This document shows, in pieces, positions 25,443 through 33,784 of a stretch of 64,000 bases of DNA. The number at the start of each line of letters is the position of its first letter. Within the stretch, counting starts at the first letter, position 1. The notes under the pieces were generated by a model. It worked only from the letters and a program-made list of their open reading frames with translations, was not told the DNA's origin and made no database searches. Source of the DNA: CAZDET01 sp964504335 (GTDB taxonomy: Bacteria; Bacteroidota; Bacteroidia; Chitinophagales; Saprospiraceae); contig CAZDET010000020.1 in NCBI GenBank assembly GCA_964504335.1, forward strand, positions 13,063 through 77,062, read 5' to 3'. Both the position numbers and the translations under genes were made by a program.

Positions 25443-26504
25443 ATGACAACCTTTTATCCTCTACGTGTTAAAGCAATTCAGCGAGAAACAGCGGACTGCG
25501 TCTCCGTCGCATTCGATTTACCCACCGATCTGCGGCCGGTCTTTGAGTATCTACCCGGTCAGTACCTGACCCTGCGTACCGAATTAGACGGTGAAGAAGT
25601 ACGTCGATCTTACTCCATCTGTTCGGCCGTAACGGATGATGCGCTGCGCGTGGCCATCAAAAAGCTGCCGGGGGGCCGCTTTTCCACCTTCGCTAATGAG
25701 CAACTCCGGGTGGGCGATACCCTTGAAGTAATGGCACCGGCCGGCCGCTTCACCCTCCGGCTAGACCCCGAGCGGGAAGGGCACTACGTTGGCTTCGCCG
25801 CCGGTAGTGGTATTACGCCGGTCATGTCTATCCTCAAGTCAGTTCTCACCACGGAGCAAAAGAGCCGTTTCACCCTCTTCTTCGGCAATCGGACGTCGGA
25901 TTCCATCATCTTCCGGGAAGAATTGGAAGGGCTGAAAAACCGCTACCTGAATCGATTGAGTGTCCACCATATCCTCAGCCGCGAGCATACGGGGAGCGAT
26001 TTATTTACCGGCCGCATTGACCAGGAAAAGGTAGGAACCTTCCTGGACCGCCTGATCGATCAATCGGAGGTAGATGGGTTTTTCATTTGCGGTCCGGAAG
26101 AAATGATCCACACCGTTCGGGAAGAGCTGTACAACCGGGGGGTACCCAAGGAAAAGGTTCATTTCGAGCTATTTGGAACGGCTGTATCCAAAAAGCGCGT
26201 CATCCGCGAAGACGAACCGGAAGTGCAATCGACCATTCTCATCAAATTGGATGGTAACCGAATCGAATTTTCACTCAGCAGCCGGGGCGATACCATCCTG
26301 GACGCTGCCCTGAAGGCGGGAGCCGATCTTCCCTACGCCTGCAAAGGCGGAGTGTGCAGCACCTGCCGGGCCCGATTGGAAAGCGGCGAGATCGAAATGG
26401 ACGTCAACTACGCCCTGGAACCCGACGAGGTCGAAGCCGGCTTTATCCTCACTTGCCAGTCGCATCCCAAATCTGCCCGCGTGGAAGTCGATTTCGATGC
26501 GTAA
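25443..26504 (+). CDS. paaE: PaaE-like phenylacetyl-CoA epoxidase reductase subunit
   Basis: This 353-residue three-domain reductase has an FAD-binding part with RRSYSICS, an NAD(P)-binding part (GFAAGSGITPVMSIL, then FFICGPEEMI), and a C-terminal plant-type 2Fe-2S ferredoxin with C300, C305, C308 and C338 (CKGGVCSTC spacing). This order is that of PaaE, which passes electrons from NADPH to the phenylacetyl-CoA epoxidase. I start it at the ATG at 25443, since a promoter and operator occupy the bases just upstream. The epoxidase subunits PaaABCD are not in this window, so the gene is either an orphan or serves another oxygenase. It overlaps the TetR gene by eight bases. Confidence 0.87.
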   Translation: MTTFYPLRVKAIQRETADCVSVAFDLPTDLRPVFEYLPGQYLTLRTELDGEEVRRSYSICSAVTDDALRVAIKKLPGGRFSTFANEQLRVGDTLEVMAPAGRFTLRLDPEREGHYVGFAAGSGITPVMSILKSVLTTEQKSRFTLFFGNRTSDSIIFREELEGLKNRYLNRLSVHHILSREHTGSDLFTGRIDQEKVGTFLDRLIDQSEVDGFFICGPEEMIHTVREELYNRGVPKEKVHFELFGTAVSKKRVIREDEPEVQSTILIKLDGNRIEFSLSSRGDTILDAALKAGADLPYACKGGVCSTCRARLESGEIEMDVNYALEPDEVEAGFILTCQSHPKSARVEVDFDA

Positions 26505-27087
26505 ATTAGCTTCTATGCAGGTATCGAGCCGAAAGCAACATATTCTCGAAGCTGCGGCCCGGCTATTTCGCGATCGGGGGTACGTGGGTACCTCCATGCG
26601 CGACCTTGCTCAGGCCGTCGATCTACAGGCTTCCAGCCTGTATAATCACATCGAGAGTAAGCAGCATATCCTGCGGGAAATCTGCTTTGCCAATGCCGAC
26701 CGCTACGCCAAGGGGATGGACCGCATCGAAAGCACCTGCGAGCGCGCCACCGATCGCGTGGAGGCCCTGATTCGCCTGCATCTGGATATCGCTACGCAGG
26801 ACTTTACCTCCATTACCGCCTTCAACGACGAGTGGCGACACCTCGATGAACCCTACCTGGCGGCCTTCAAAGAACGTCGCCGAAACTACGAAACGCGCTT
26901 TCGGGCAGTCATTCAGCAGGGCATCGAAAGCGGGGAGTTCAAGCCGATCGACACGACGGCAGCGCTCTACACCATCCTGTCGGCCATGCGGTGGGTCTAC
27001 GACTGGTACCATCCCGGGCGGGAAAGCGAAGTAGCCAACATAGAAAGAACGATCTGCAGGCTCGTCCTGAATGGTTTAGCTAAATAA
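26497..27087 (+). CDS. TetR-family regulator, probably PaaR-like
   Basis: This 196-residue protein (190 if started at the ATG at 26515) has the TetR DNA-binding domain near its N-terminus (ILEAAARLFRDRGYVGTSMR, then LQASSLYNHIESKQHIL). The C-terminal ligand domain is helical (AVIQQGIESGEFKPIDTTA) as in regulators of fatty-acid or phenylacetate catabolism. It overlaps the paaE-like gene, so both are made from one transcript, and an operator-like palindrome covers their promoter. The simplest model is autorepression relieved by an acyl- or phenylacetyl-CoA. Confidence 0.88.
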   Translation: MRKLASMQVSSRKQHILEAAARLFRDRGYVGTSMRDLAQAVDLQASSLYNHIESKQHILREICFANADRYAKGMDRIESTCERATDRVEALIRLHLDIATQDFTSITAFNDEWRHLDEPYLAAFKERRRNYETRFRAVIQQGIESGEFKPIDTTAALYTILSAMRWVYDWYHPGRESEVANIERTICRLVLNGLAK

Positions 27088-27158
27088 TGTACGCTATTGT
27101 AATCTGATACTTAAACCATACGTTCTCTAATCGATCATAGACAAAAGCAAACGGCACT

Positions 27159-28001
27159 ATGCCTCTGGATCAGGTGGATGTAGACAAGTACGAATGGGAT
27201 GCAGCTTCCGGCAAGCTGGACCAAGCCAAAGACATGTCGCTCTTCGAGCATCTGGAAGAGCTGCGCTGGCACATCATTCGCGCCCTCCTGGGGATCGTCA
27301 TCGGGGCGGTGGTCCTTTTTCTTTTCGAAGATTGGTACTTCAAGACTATACTGTTGGGGCCTACCAACGAAGATTTCATCTCCTACCGGTGGTTCTGCAA
27401 TATTTCCTCGGCCATTTGCTTTACGCCTCCCGAATTCCAGACGATTGCCACCGGCTTTGCCGAAACGTTTATCACCTCCATCAAGATGTGTTTCGTGGGT
27501 GGATTTGTAATCGCTTTTCCGTGGGTGTTCTACCAAATCTGGTCCTTTATCCGTCCGGGACTGTACAAGGAGGAGCGCCGCATCACCCGGGGGGTGGTGT
27601 TTATCTGTTCCTTGTTGTTCTTATTGGGGGTTTTATTCGGCTTTTTCATTATCGCCCCCTTCGCGGTCAACTTCCTGGGTAGTTACACGATTCCTACCGT
27701 GGTGAATTCGCCTACGCTCCAATCCGTGATCAATTATATGGTCATGTTTACCCTGCCGGCCGGATTGATCTTTGAGCTGCCGATCGTTGTTTATTTCCTG
27801 GCCCGAATCGGGCTGGTATCTGCAAAGGACATGCGGACGTACCGCCGGCACAGTATTATTGGCATCCTGCTGCTAGCGGCTATCCTGACGCCGCCGGACG
27901 TAGTAACCCAGTTTTTGATTGGTATTCCACTATTCATTCTGTACGAGGTGAGTATCCTCGTCGCCCTCCGGGCCGAACGGCAGTATCAAAAAGATCTCTA
28001 A
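27159..28001 (+). CDS. tatC: Sec-independent translocase subunit TatC
   Basis: This 280-residue protein has six predicted membrane helices and the TatC signatures: MSLFEHLEELRWHIIRAL near the N-terminus, and FPWVFYQIWSFIRPGLYKEE ahead of the third helix, with the conserved Glu that binds the twin-arginine signal. The final helices read IIGILLLAAILTPPDVVTQF. TatC with TatA exports folded proteins. An insertion between helices 1 and 2 (ISYRWFCNISSAICFTPPE) is common in Bacteroidota TatC. No tatA gene is adjacent. Confidence 0.96.
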   Translation: MPLDQVDVDKYEWDAASGKLDQAKDMSLFEHLEELRWHIIRALLGIVIGAVVLFLFEDWYFKTILLGPTNEDFISYRWFCNISSAICFTPPEFQTIATGFAETFITSIKMCFVGGFVIAFPWVFYQIWSFIRPGLYKEERRITRGVVFICSLLFLLGVLFGFFIIAPFAVNFLGSYTIPTVVNSPTLQSVINYMVMFTLPAGLIFELPIVVYFLARIGLVSAKDMRTYRRHSIIGILLLAAILTPPDVVTQFLIGIPLFILYEVSILVALRAERQYQKDL

Positions 28002-28008
28002 TAACTTC

Positions 28009-28449
28009 ATGCAGCGCGTATCCACTAACCTCACGCTCTTTTATAAATTTTTTGTTCCGGTTTTCTACACGGTGCTCATGGGCGCTTCTACTGCCGCCGT
28101 TTGGCTGGTGGAGTCCAAGTACTTTTACAATACCTCCATCACTTCGTTGCGTTGGGGGCTTACGTTTGCCCTGATAATGGGAGTGGCGGCCTACGCCCTT
28201 ACGCTCTTACCATTGCTGCGGGTGGAGATGAATGAGCATTTTATTTACGCCACCAATTACTTCAAGGCTGCCCGCTACCCCTGGCACAACGTAGAGAGCA
28301 TCCGGGAGAGCCGATTTCTGTTTCTCACCCAAGTGACTATTCGCCTGAAAGTGCCCGGCCAGTTCGGTAAGCGCATGCGCTTCATCGCCAGCAACCGCCT
28401 GTACCGGGATTTCAAGGAACAACATCTGTCACTCTTCGCCATTAAATAA
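28009..28449 (+). CDS. Two-helix membrane protein of unknown function
   Basis: This 146-residue protein has two membrane helices (FFVPVFYTVLMGASTAAVWL and WGLTFALIMGVAAYALTLL) followed by a soluble beta-rich part (VEMNEHFIYATNYFKAARYP) that looks like a small bacterial PH-type module. It starts seven bases after tatC and is probably co-transcribed. Its stop overlaps the stop of the opposing LamG gene by eight bases. No function is assigned. Confidence 0.8.
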   Translation: MQRVSTNLTLFYKFFVPVFYTVLMGASTAAVWLVESKYFYNTSITSLRWGLTFALIMGVAAYALTLLPLLRVEMNEHFIYATNYFKAARYPWHNVESIRESRFLFLTQVTIRLKVPGQFGKRMRFIASNRLYRDFKEQHLSLFAIK

Positions 28450-29695
28450 GCACCACTACACTCCCCGTGAGGGTCACCTCTTCGCCGTTGCAGATGTAGC
28501 GGATGCGATACAGAAATACTCCGGGATCGACGGCTTCGTCGCGGAACAGACCATCCCAGCGGGCGAAGGGATCGGCGGTGGCGAATACGCGGCTACCCCA
28601 GCGGTCGAAAATTTCGAAGGCGAGGAGTTCGGGGATCGCGAAGGGATTGCTAATGCCAAAGGTTTCGTTGGCGGCCGGGCCATCGTTGTTGGGCGTGAAG
28701 GCCTTCGGGAGGAAAATCTGCGTACAGTCCAGCGCATCGGGGTCAATGACCTGAATATTGATGCTGTCGATAGCGACGCAATTGCTTCCGAGGTCCTCCA
28801 TCTGTACGCGGTAAGTGATCGGACCGGGCTGCGAAGGTGTGATGGTGGGCTCTGCCTGGTCGGGGAAGGCAACCCCTTCGGCCGGAAACCAGCCAAAAGT
28901 ATCGGAGCAACGCGATTCCAGATCGATGGTTAGCGATTCGCCCAGAAACAAGCGGGCATTTTCCGTAACGATTCGATCCGGAACGGTGTAGAGGCCACGC
29001 GCTTCGTTGGCCGATAACGCCCGATCGTAAATCCGGAATTCGTCGATCAGGCCGTTGAAGGTGGTTTCGTTGCTCAGGCGGCAATTGGAGCTGCCGATGA
29101 GCAGGTCGCCGGTATTTTCAATATCGATTCGGCCGGAGGTACCCTGCTCGCCAGCAAACTGACCGTTGAGGAAGAGGGTCACCCGATTGTTGCGTCGGAT
29201 CAACACCACGTGCTGCCAACACTGCTGATTGACAATTTGGGCGTTGATGAGTACTTGCTCCATGCCTTCCCGCAACTGAGCGGATACCACGCGGGTAGTC
29301 GGATTGTACCGAATGAAGAAGTACTGCTCGTTGGTATCGCAAGCCGTATCCCGCTTGGAGACGAGGTACTGAATGCCGTTGCGCCCAATGGGCTTGAAGT
29401 AGAAGCTGATCGAAAAATCCTCGGTATCAAACTCGCTATTGACGTTAGAGCTATTCACGCCGGAAGGAATGCGCACGAAATCATTTGCACCGTCGATTAG
29501 CAACGCCTCTCCTTCGAGCCCGCAGTCGTATTCCAATAGCCCCGACTCGATACCCGTGTTGGCAGAGTTGCCGGTACCGTCAACTAAACTGCTGTTGAAG
29601 CGGTAAAAGGCCACCAATCCGATATTTGACTGGGCGGATAGGTAGAAACCTCCAAGACAAAAAAACAATAGGAGAAAAGTAGCGCGTGCGTTCAT
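28442..29695 (-). CDS. Secreted LamG-domain protein with T9SS type B sorting tail
   Basis: This 417-residue exported protein starts at the ATG at 29695 with signal peptide NARATFLLLFFCLGGFYLSA. Residues ~25-230 form a concanavalin-like LamG/LamGL domain (LLIDGANDFVRIPSGVNSSN, then INAQIVNQQCWQHVVLIRRN, then FNGLIDEFRIYDRALSANEA), a fold that often binds sugars or surface ligands. The C-terminal ~95 residues are the gliding-associated C-terminal domain (FLPKAFTPNNDG, then FEIFDRWGSRVF, then WDGLF), used by type IX secretion to export proteins to the surface. It ends convergently with the preceding gene, overlapping it by eight bases. Confidence 0.93.
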   Translation of the reverse strand: MNARATFLLLFFCLGGFYLSAQSNIGLVAFYRFNSSLVDGTGNSANTGIESGLLEYDCGLEGEALLIDGANDFVRIPSGVNSSNVNSEFDTEDFSISFYFKPIGRNGIQYLVSKRDTACDTNEQYFFIRYNPTTRVVSAQLREGMEQVLINAQIVNQQCWQHVVLIRRNNRVTLFLNGQFAGEQGTSGRIDIENTGDLLIGSSNCRLSNETTFNGLIDEFRIYDRALSANEARGLYTVPDRIVTENARLFLGESLTIDLESRCSDTFGWFPAEGVAFPDQAEPTITPSQPGPITYRVQMEDLGSNCVAIDSINIQVIDPDALDCTQIFLPKAFTPNNDGPAANETFGISNPFAIPELLAFEIFDRWGSRVFATADPFARWDGLFRDEAVDPGVFLYRIRYICNGEEVTLTGSVVVLI

Positions 29696-29804
29696 AGCCA
29701 ATGGCGATTACAACTGGTCGAGTGGAAAGGAAAATCGTTCGTACCCTAGAACGCAGGTGCCCAAGCCTTATTATTTGAGAAGCCCATCGGTAGCTGCCGA
29801 CGTC

Positions 29805-30125
29805 CTATTGCCCGAATAATCCCGACAACCCACCCAATCCCGGCGGTAGCAGCTCCTGCATAACCCGCTGGGTAGTTTCTTGTTCTTTCTCCGCGGCGAG
29901 GGCCAAGGCCCGGTTTACGGCTACCATGACCAGGTCTTCAATGGCTTCCGGATCTTCCGGGTCCACTGCTTCGGGCTTGATGGTAATATTGGTAACGGTT
30001 CGAGTTCCGTCTGCCTGTACGACGACGGCCCCACCACCGGCTTCCGCCTCCACCTGGACCTTCTTTAGTTCCGCTTGGACCTTATCCTGCATTTCCTGCA
30101 TTTGGCCCATCATATCTCCTAACAT
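29805..30125 (-). CDS. YbaB/EbfC family nucleoid-associated protein
   Basis: This 106-residue protein starts at the ATG at 30125. It has the YbaB pattern: a helix rich in M, Q and K (MGQMQEMQDKVQAELKKVQV), then VEAEAGGGAVVVQADGTRTV and a second helix with LVMVAVNRALALAAEKEQE. Family members bind DNA as dimers and affect gene expression; in many genomes the gene sits with dnaX-recR, which is not the case here. The Gly-Leu-rich tail (GLGGLSGLFGQ) is typical of the phylum. The upstream reading to 30200 crosses tandem repeats and is unlikely to be translated. Confidence 0.9.
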   Translation of the reverse strand: MLGDMMGQMQEMQDKVQAELKKVQVEAEAGGGAVVVQADGTRTVTNITIKPEAVDPEDPEAIEDLVMVAVNRALALAAEKEQETTQRVMQELLPPGLGGLSGLFGQ

Positions 30126-30165
30126 AAGTATTCGATTTTCAATTTGCCGATGAGTCAATGAGAAC

Positions 30166-30213
30166 CACATTGTCACATTAGCACATTGCCACATTAGCAC
30201 ATCGGCACATTAA
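30166..30213. repeat. Six tandem 8-base repeats
   Basis: Six head-to-tail units CACATTGT, CACATTAG, CACATTGC, CACATTAG, CACATCGG, CACATTAA fill the gap between the proline-rich gene's stop and the YbaB gene. Each unit keeps CACAT. On the coding (minus) strand this reads as repeated ATGTG. It looks like a slippage-prone spacer; a regulatory role is possible but unproven. Confidence 0.85.
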
Positions 30214-30915
30214 TTAATTGTACCGCCGTCTCACCAATTTAATAAAACTCCGGGCGGTTTCTTCCCGCTCGCCTTCCGACCAATCGTTTTGGGTGGCGAG
30301 GTTTTCGAGCAACGGGCGGGCTTCTTCCATGGAGCGGAAGCGGTTGAGTTGATCGAGGGTGGTGCCCATTGTTTGGGAATCGCCCCTGAATAGTTCGTTG
30401 GCGTAGAGCAGGCGATCATTGATGGTCATGGCCTTGGTAAGGTCTTCGATGGGGCGCTCGCTCAGTTTTTCGGACAGCTCGCGGGCTTGCTGATGGTCGA
30501 AAAGCGCTCGCACGGCCGGCGAAGCCGAAGAATAGCGGGGTGGCGGGGTATAGGAAGGCTGATAGGCCGGGGCTGGGGTTGGCTGTACCGGCTCGGGCTG
30601 GCTTGGCCGGGGTGGGGGCGGAGGAGGCTCCGGGCTGCGCTCTCTGGGCTGGTAACGGACCGGCTCGGGCCTGGGTTGCGGCTTCGGTTCCGGAGCAGGG
30701 GGCCGCGGGGGCTCCGGCCTGGGCGTGTAGGCGGGAACCGACGGGCTGCTGGATGGAGCCGCGGTGCTCTCTTCCTGAAACACCTCGTACAATTGCCGGA
30801 CGTAGCTGAGCATCAAATCGCGTTCGATGGCGGAAATACCCTCGGTGTCGAGACTCATACTTTTATAGAGTGCGTTTATCTTGTCGAGTGCACGCTTGGT
30901 CTTGGGCAAACTCAT
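30214..30915 (-). CDS. Proline-rich linker protein of unknown function
   Basis: This 233-residue protein has three parts: an N-terminal helical segment (residues ~1-50, RALDKINALYKSMSLDTEGI), a long Pro/Glu/Arg/Gln linker (~52-130, with PPPPPPRP), and a C-terminal helical domain (~135-233, AMTINDRLLYANELFRGD, then FIKLVRRRYN). There is no signal peptide or membrane helix. The C-terminal domain with INDRLLYANELFxGD is one I have seen in conserved Bacteroidota hypothetical proteins, without known role. It may scaffold two partners. It is divergent from the thymidine kinase gene. Confidence 0.8.
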   Translation of the reverse strand: MSLPKTKRALDKINALYKSMSLDTEGISAIERDLMLSYVRQLYEVFQEESTAAPSSSPSVPAYTPRPEPPRPPAPEPKPQPRPEPVRYQPRERSPEPPPPPPRPSQPEPVQPTPAPAYQPSYTPPPRYSSASPAVRALFDHQQARELSEKLSERPIEDLTKAMTINDRLLYANELFRGDSQTMGTTLDQLNRFRSMEEARPLLENLATQNDWSEGEREETARSFIKLVRRRYN

Positions 30916-30983
30916 AGGTTTCGGATATTTTTCGACGGGGTTGCAAATACCGTTGGAACGGCCAAAATCCCATTCTAGTTTAT

Positions 30984-31036
30984 GCCGTTCCTTCTTTTAC
31001 CGGAAGGTAGCAGTTTCCCAGGAACGGCTATCTTTA
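30984..31036 (+). promoter_or_regulatory. Possible tdk promoter with flanking inverted repeat
   Basis: TATCTTTA (31029-31036) is one base off the -7 consensus. GCCGTTCC (30984-30991) and GGAACGGC (31021-31028) form a perfect eight-base inverted repeat immediately upstream, enclosing a CTTC/GAAG pair. No TTTG is seen at the expected spacing. It could also be a hairpin in a longer leader. Confidence 0.4.
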
Positions 31037-31088
31037 CGATTCTGCTATTTATTGTTTTTTTTAACAACCCATTCAGATCTCGGAGACC

Positions 31089-31700
31089 ATGTTTCTAGAG
31101 CCACACTTTAAAGGCCAGCGCAGCGGATGGATTGAAGTCATTTGTGGCTCGATGTTTTCGGGCAAAACCGAAGAACTCATTCGCCGGCTCAAACGCGCTA
31201 CGTTTGCGCGGCAGCGGGTAGGCGTGTTCAAACCCTTGCTAGACACCCGCTACGGAGATCAGCGGGTGGCCTCCCACGACGATAACCACCTTCGCGCCGT
31301 TCCGCTGGAACGATCGGTCGAGTTGCTGGAGCAGAGCGAAGGCATCAGCGTCATCGGCATCGATGAGGCCCAATTTTTCGACGAGCAGCTGCCCGACGTT
31401 TGCCAGCGGTTGGCACTGCGGGGAAAGCGCATCATTGTGGCCGGCCTGGATATGGATTTTCGCGGCCGTCCTTTCGGTGCCATGCCCGCCTTGCTAGCCG
31501 TAGCCGAATACATCACCAAAGTGCACGCCATCTGCCCCCACTGCGGGAATCTGGCCACGCATAGCTACCGGCTAATCAACGAAGACGCCACCGTTTTACT
31601 CGGTGAAAAAGACAAGTACGAACCCCGTTGCCGCACCTGTTACCACATGGGGAATATCCTCGATCTGAAAGTGCCCGGGCTCGAGGAAGAAGAATTATAG
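31089..31700 (+). CDS. tdk: Thymidine kinase (type II)
   Basis: This 203-residue enzyme phosphorylates thymidine with ATP in nucleotide salvage. It carries the P-loop GSMFSGKTEELIRRL, the GIDEAQFFDEQL motif, AGLDMDFRGRPFG lid residues, and two zinc-binding cysteine pairs (CPHC and CRTC) in the C-terminal lasso region. Length and motif order fit tetrameric type II thymidine kinases. The gene stands alone, divergent from the proline-rich protein gene. Confidence 0.97.
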   Translation: MFLEPHFKGQRSGWIEVICGSMFSGKTEELIRRLKRATFARQRVGVFKPLLDTRYGDQRVASHDDNHLRAVPLERSVELLEQSEGISVIGIDEAQFFDEQLPDVCQRLALRGKRIIVAGLDMDFRGRPFGAMPALLAVAEYITKVHAICPHCGNLATHSYRLINEDATVLLGEKDKYEPRCRTCYHMGNILDLKVPGLEEEEL

Positions 31701-32048
31701 ACAGTCTATTCTTTATTTATTAGCGCTATGTTTGTTCGAAACTAATCCATTATGTAGTTTTACCGACAATTATTGGAATGTCATTACCCTTTCTGTTGAT
31801 CTCCAACTTGGAGATTCCCTTGAACGATAGATAGCCTCTTCTCTGTTCGAGCAGTCCCCCAATAACCAACTACCGAAGAGCTAACTACCACCCGATCAGC
31901 TATTTTCTCAGAGTCGATTCGATCTATTTGGGACGATCCGTCCACCCAAACAAATAATGCGATTCGAATCACACTCTGAGTAGCTCCGGTGATATCTACC
32001 CGCAGATCGCCGCGAGCGGGGAGACAGTGTGTGCTGTCTCCCTACGTT
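31701..32048. other. Intergenic stretch without a supported gene
   Basis: The 348 bases between tdk and the membrane protein gene show no recognisable gene. A short 62-codon minus-strand frame at 31784-31972 has no family resemblance, no ribosome-binding context and unremarkable composition; I do not call it. A short imperfect hairpin (GCCGCGAGCGGGG) occurs near 32008. Nothing else stands out. Confidence 0.6.
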
Positions 32049-32462
32049 TTATTTGAGTATTGCCATGAGCAACCCACCCACTACACCGGCGAGGGCCAGC
32101 ATGCCGAGGTAAAAGATTATCAGCGTTTTCGAAAACATGCAGGCCAGCCATTCATTGCGCCCACCGATAAAGGGCCCCACGTTCATGCTGTAGTCGATTT
32201 GATTGACGGATAGCTGGCGCACGTGATCGTACAGGCTTCTAAACAGCCGCTCCTGCCACAAAAAATACCCATCCAGGATCCAAAAAAGGATAATGGGAAG
32301 AATGGCTATGAAAGCTACTGCCTTCGGAACCCCTTCGCCACTGCTGAGGGCCAGGATCGCGGCTACCAGGGTAATGGCCCAGTTGCGCAGCAGGAAGGAG
32401 TTGTTGGCCTGGCGGCTCACGATATCTTGAATAAATTGGAGGTGTTGGCGCTTGTCTTCCAT
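32049..32462 (-). CDS. Small integral membrane protein, RipA-like
   Basis: This 137-residue protein has an N-terminal helix (LQFIQDIVSRQANNSFLLRN) and three or four membrane helices (WAITLVAAILALS, VAFIAILPIILFWILDGYFL, LIIFYLGMLALAGVVGGLLM). The FIQ-VISR-x-x-NSFLLRxWA opening resembles the RipA-type octameric membrane protein family. No catalytic residues are evident. The gene is preceded by the NlpC/P60 gene on the same strand (downstream stop at 32519). Confidence 0.7.
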   Translation of the reverse strand: MEDKRQHLQFIQDIVSRQANNSFLLRNWAITLVAAILALSSGEGVPKAVAFIAILPIILFWILDGYFLWQERLFRSLYDHVRQLSVNQIDYSMNVGPFIGGRNEWLACMFSKTLIIFYLGMLALAGVVGGLLMAILK

Positions 32463-32518
32463 ATACGGTGTAGGATTTACGGTTTACGGAACGCTGCTGC
32501 ATTACACAAAACGTTCAT

Positions 32519-33688
32519 TTACTTGCCAAGATACCAACTTCCCTTCCTCGCTACGTCGACCACCGCTGCGTCTGACTTAGGCCGCAGTCGTTTGACACGC
32601 AGGAGCGTTTCCCGGCGGCGTGGCGCAAAGTCGGTCGCTTCGGGAAAGAGACTTTGAATGGCTACGGCACCATTATCGGCTCCGGAGTGGATGAACCGGC
32701 CTTCGCCCATGTAGATACCGACGTGCGAAATCCGTTGGGAGCCATCCTCCCGCAGGGTACCGAAAAAGAGGAAATCGCCAGCGGTCAGCTCGCTGAGCGT
32801 CGAATCGATGGGGATTTCGCGTCCGGTATGCACCTGTTGGCTCGCATCGCGAGGGATGACGTAGCCGTGCATGAAGTACACGGTTTTGGTAAAGCCACTG
32901 CAATCCATCCCCTTTCCGCTCGTGCCGCCCCATAGATAAGGGCGACCGAGGAACTGCTGGGCGGTGGTAAGGATGGAAGAGGCGCTGGGTTTTTTGCGTT
33001 TTAGCCAATCGGTGAGTGGTCGGGTATCTCCCTTGGCTACGTAGCCGCTGCGCCCGTCCGGATACCGCAGGTGTACGTATCCGGATCGCTCGCTGATTTC
33101 TTGTAGGATATTCCCGGCTACCAGGTCGGCGATTCGGGTGCTGCTGGGGTTGGGTTCACTGTATATAAAGGCGTAATCGGCGGTAATGACCCGGCGGGGG
33201 CTTTGCTGCCAGGCTGCCAGCTCGGATGGGGTCATCGGCTGAAAGCCGCCGGCGTCGAGCCAACTGATATAACCGTCGGGGGTTTGGACCAGCGACCAGT
33301 CGCCCTCGCGCTTGTACACGCGCAGCGGCGTGCCCAGGAGGGCCTGTGTGGCTAGTTCGGCGGAGTGTTTGGGCTGCGATCGAATATTAGCAACCGATTG
33401 GCGCACGATGCCGAAGGTCGCATCGCCCAGATGCGGGTGGGGCAAAAGCTGGATACTGTCCAGCACAGCTGAACCGACTGCCTGCTGCAATGCCCGGTAG
33501 GCTTCCGGCAAGTTGGTTTCTCCGCGCAGTACGATTTGCCCGGACGGAGTCGTATCCAGCGCTATCTGGAAACGGGCGACGCGTTTATCGGGCGCGTGGA
33601 GTTGCCGAAGTTGCTCGATGGTTTGAGAAATGTCTTGTGCCAGCAGGGTAGGGCCGAACAGCGAGAAAAAAACGAGTAGGCGAAACAT
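32519..33688 (-). CDS. Exported SH3 - NlpC/P60 cell-wall hydrolase
   Basis: This 389-residue protein starts at the ATG at 33688 with signal peptide FRLLVFFSLFGPTLLAQ; the longer reading would start inside a terminator. Two SH3-like wall-binding modules lie around residues 95-150 (NIRSQPKHSAEL, GTPLRVYKREGDW) and 170-220. The C-terminal NlpC/P60 domain has catalytic C263 (MDCSGF), H322 (SHVGIYM) and H334 (FIHSG). Enzymes of this build (YkfC/dipeptidyl-peptidase VI type) cut L-Ala-gamma-D-Glu peptides from peptidoglycan during wall turnover or recycling. All active-site residues are intact. Confidence 0.94.
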   Translation of the reverse strand: MFRLLVFFSLFGPTLLAQDISQTIEQLRQLHAPDKRVARFQIALDTTPSGQIVLRGETNLPEAYRALQQAVGSAVLDSIQLLPHPHLGDATFGIVRQSVANIRSQPKHSAELATQALLGTPLRVYKREGDWSLVQTPDGYISWLDAGGFQPMTPSELAAWQQSPRRVITADYAFIYSEPNPSSTRIADLVAGNILQEISERSGYVHLRYPDGRSGYVAKGDTRPLTDWLKRKKPSASSILTTAQQFLGRPYLWGGTSGKGMDCSGFTKTVYFMHGYVIPRDASQQVHTGREIPIDSTLSELTAGDFLFFGTLREDGSQRISHVGIYMGEGRFIHSGADNGAVAIQSLFPEATDFAPRRRETLLRVKRLRPKSDAAVVDVARKGSWYLGK

Positions 33689-33718
33689 GGGTGGTGGTTT
33701 TTGACCTCCACTAAGAAA

Positions 33719-33748
33719 CAAAAAAGCCGGTACCCGAAGGTACCGGCT
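33719..33748 (-). terminator. Intrinsic terminator after the beta-helix gene
   Basis: A perfect ten-base stem, AGCCGGTACC / GGTACCGGCT with a four-base loop (33725-33748), is followed on the minus strand by a T-run. It ends the transcript of the beta-helix gene and lies 31 bases upstream of the NlpC/P60 gene's start. Confidence 0.92.
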
Positions 33749-33784
33749 GTAGCGTTTGTATTGCTATTGGTATGTATTTGCTTC

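Noticed and set aside
30126..30200. Longer YbaB reading starting at 30200
   Set aside because: It would translate part of the tandem repeats and give a non-family N-terminus; the ATG at 30125 gives the usual length.
30126..30213. CRISPR-like array in the CACATTNN repeats
   Set aside because: Units are 8 bases with no spacers and no cas genes nearby.
31784..31972. Small minus-strand frame of 62 codons
   Set aside because: No family resemblance, no promoter or start context, and ordinary composition for non-coding sequence.
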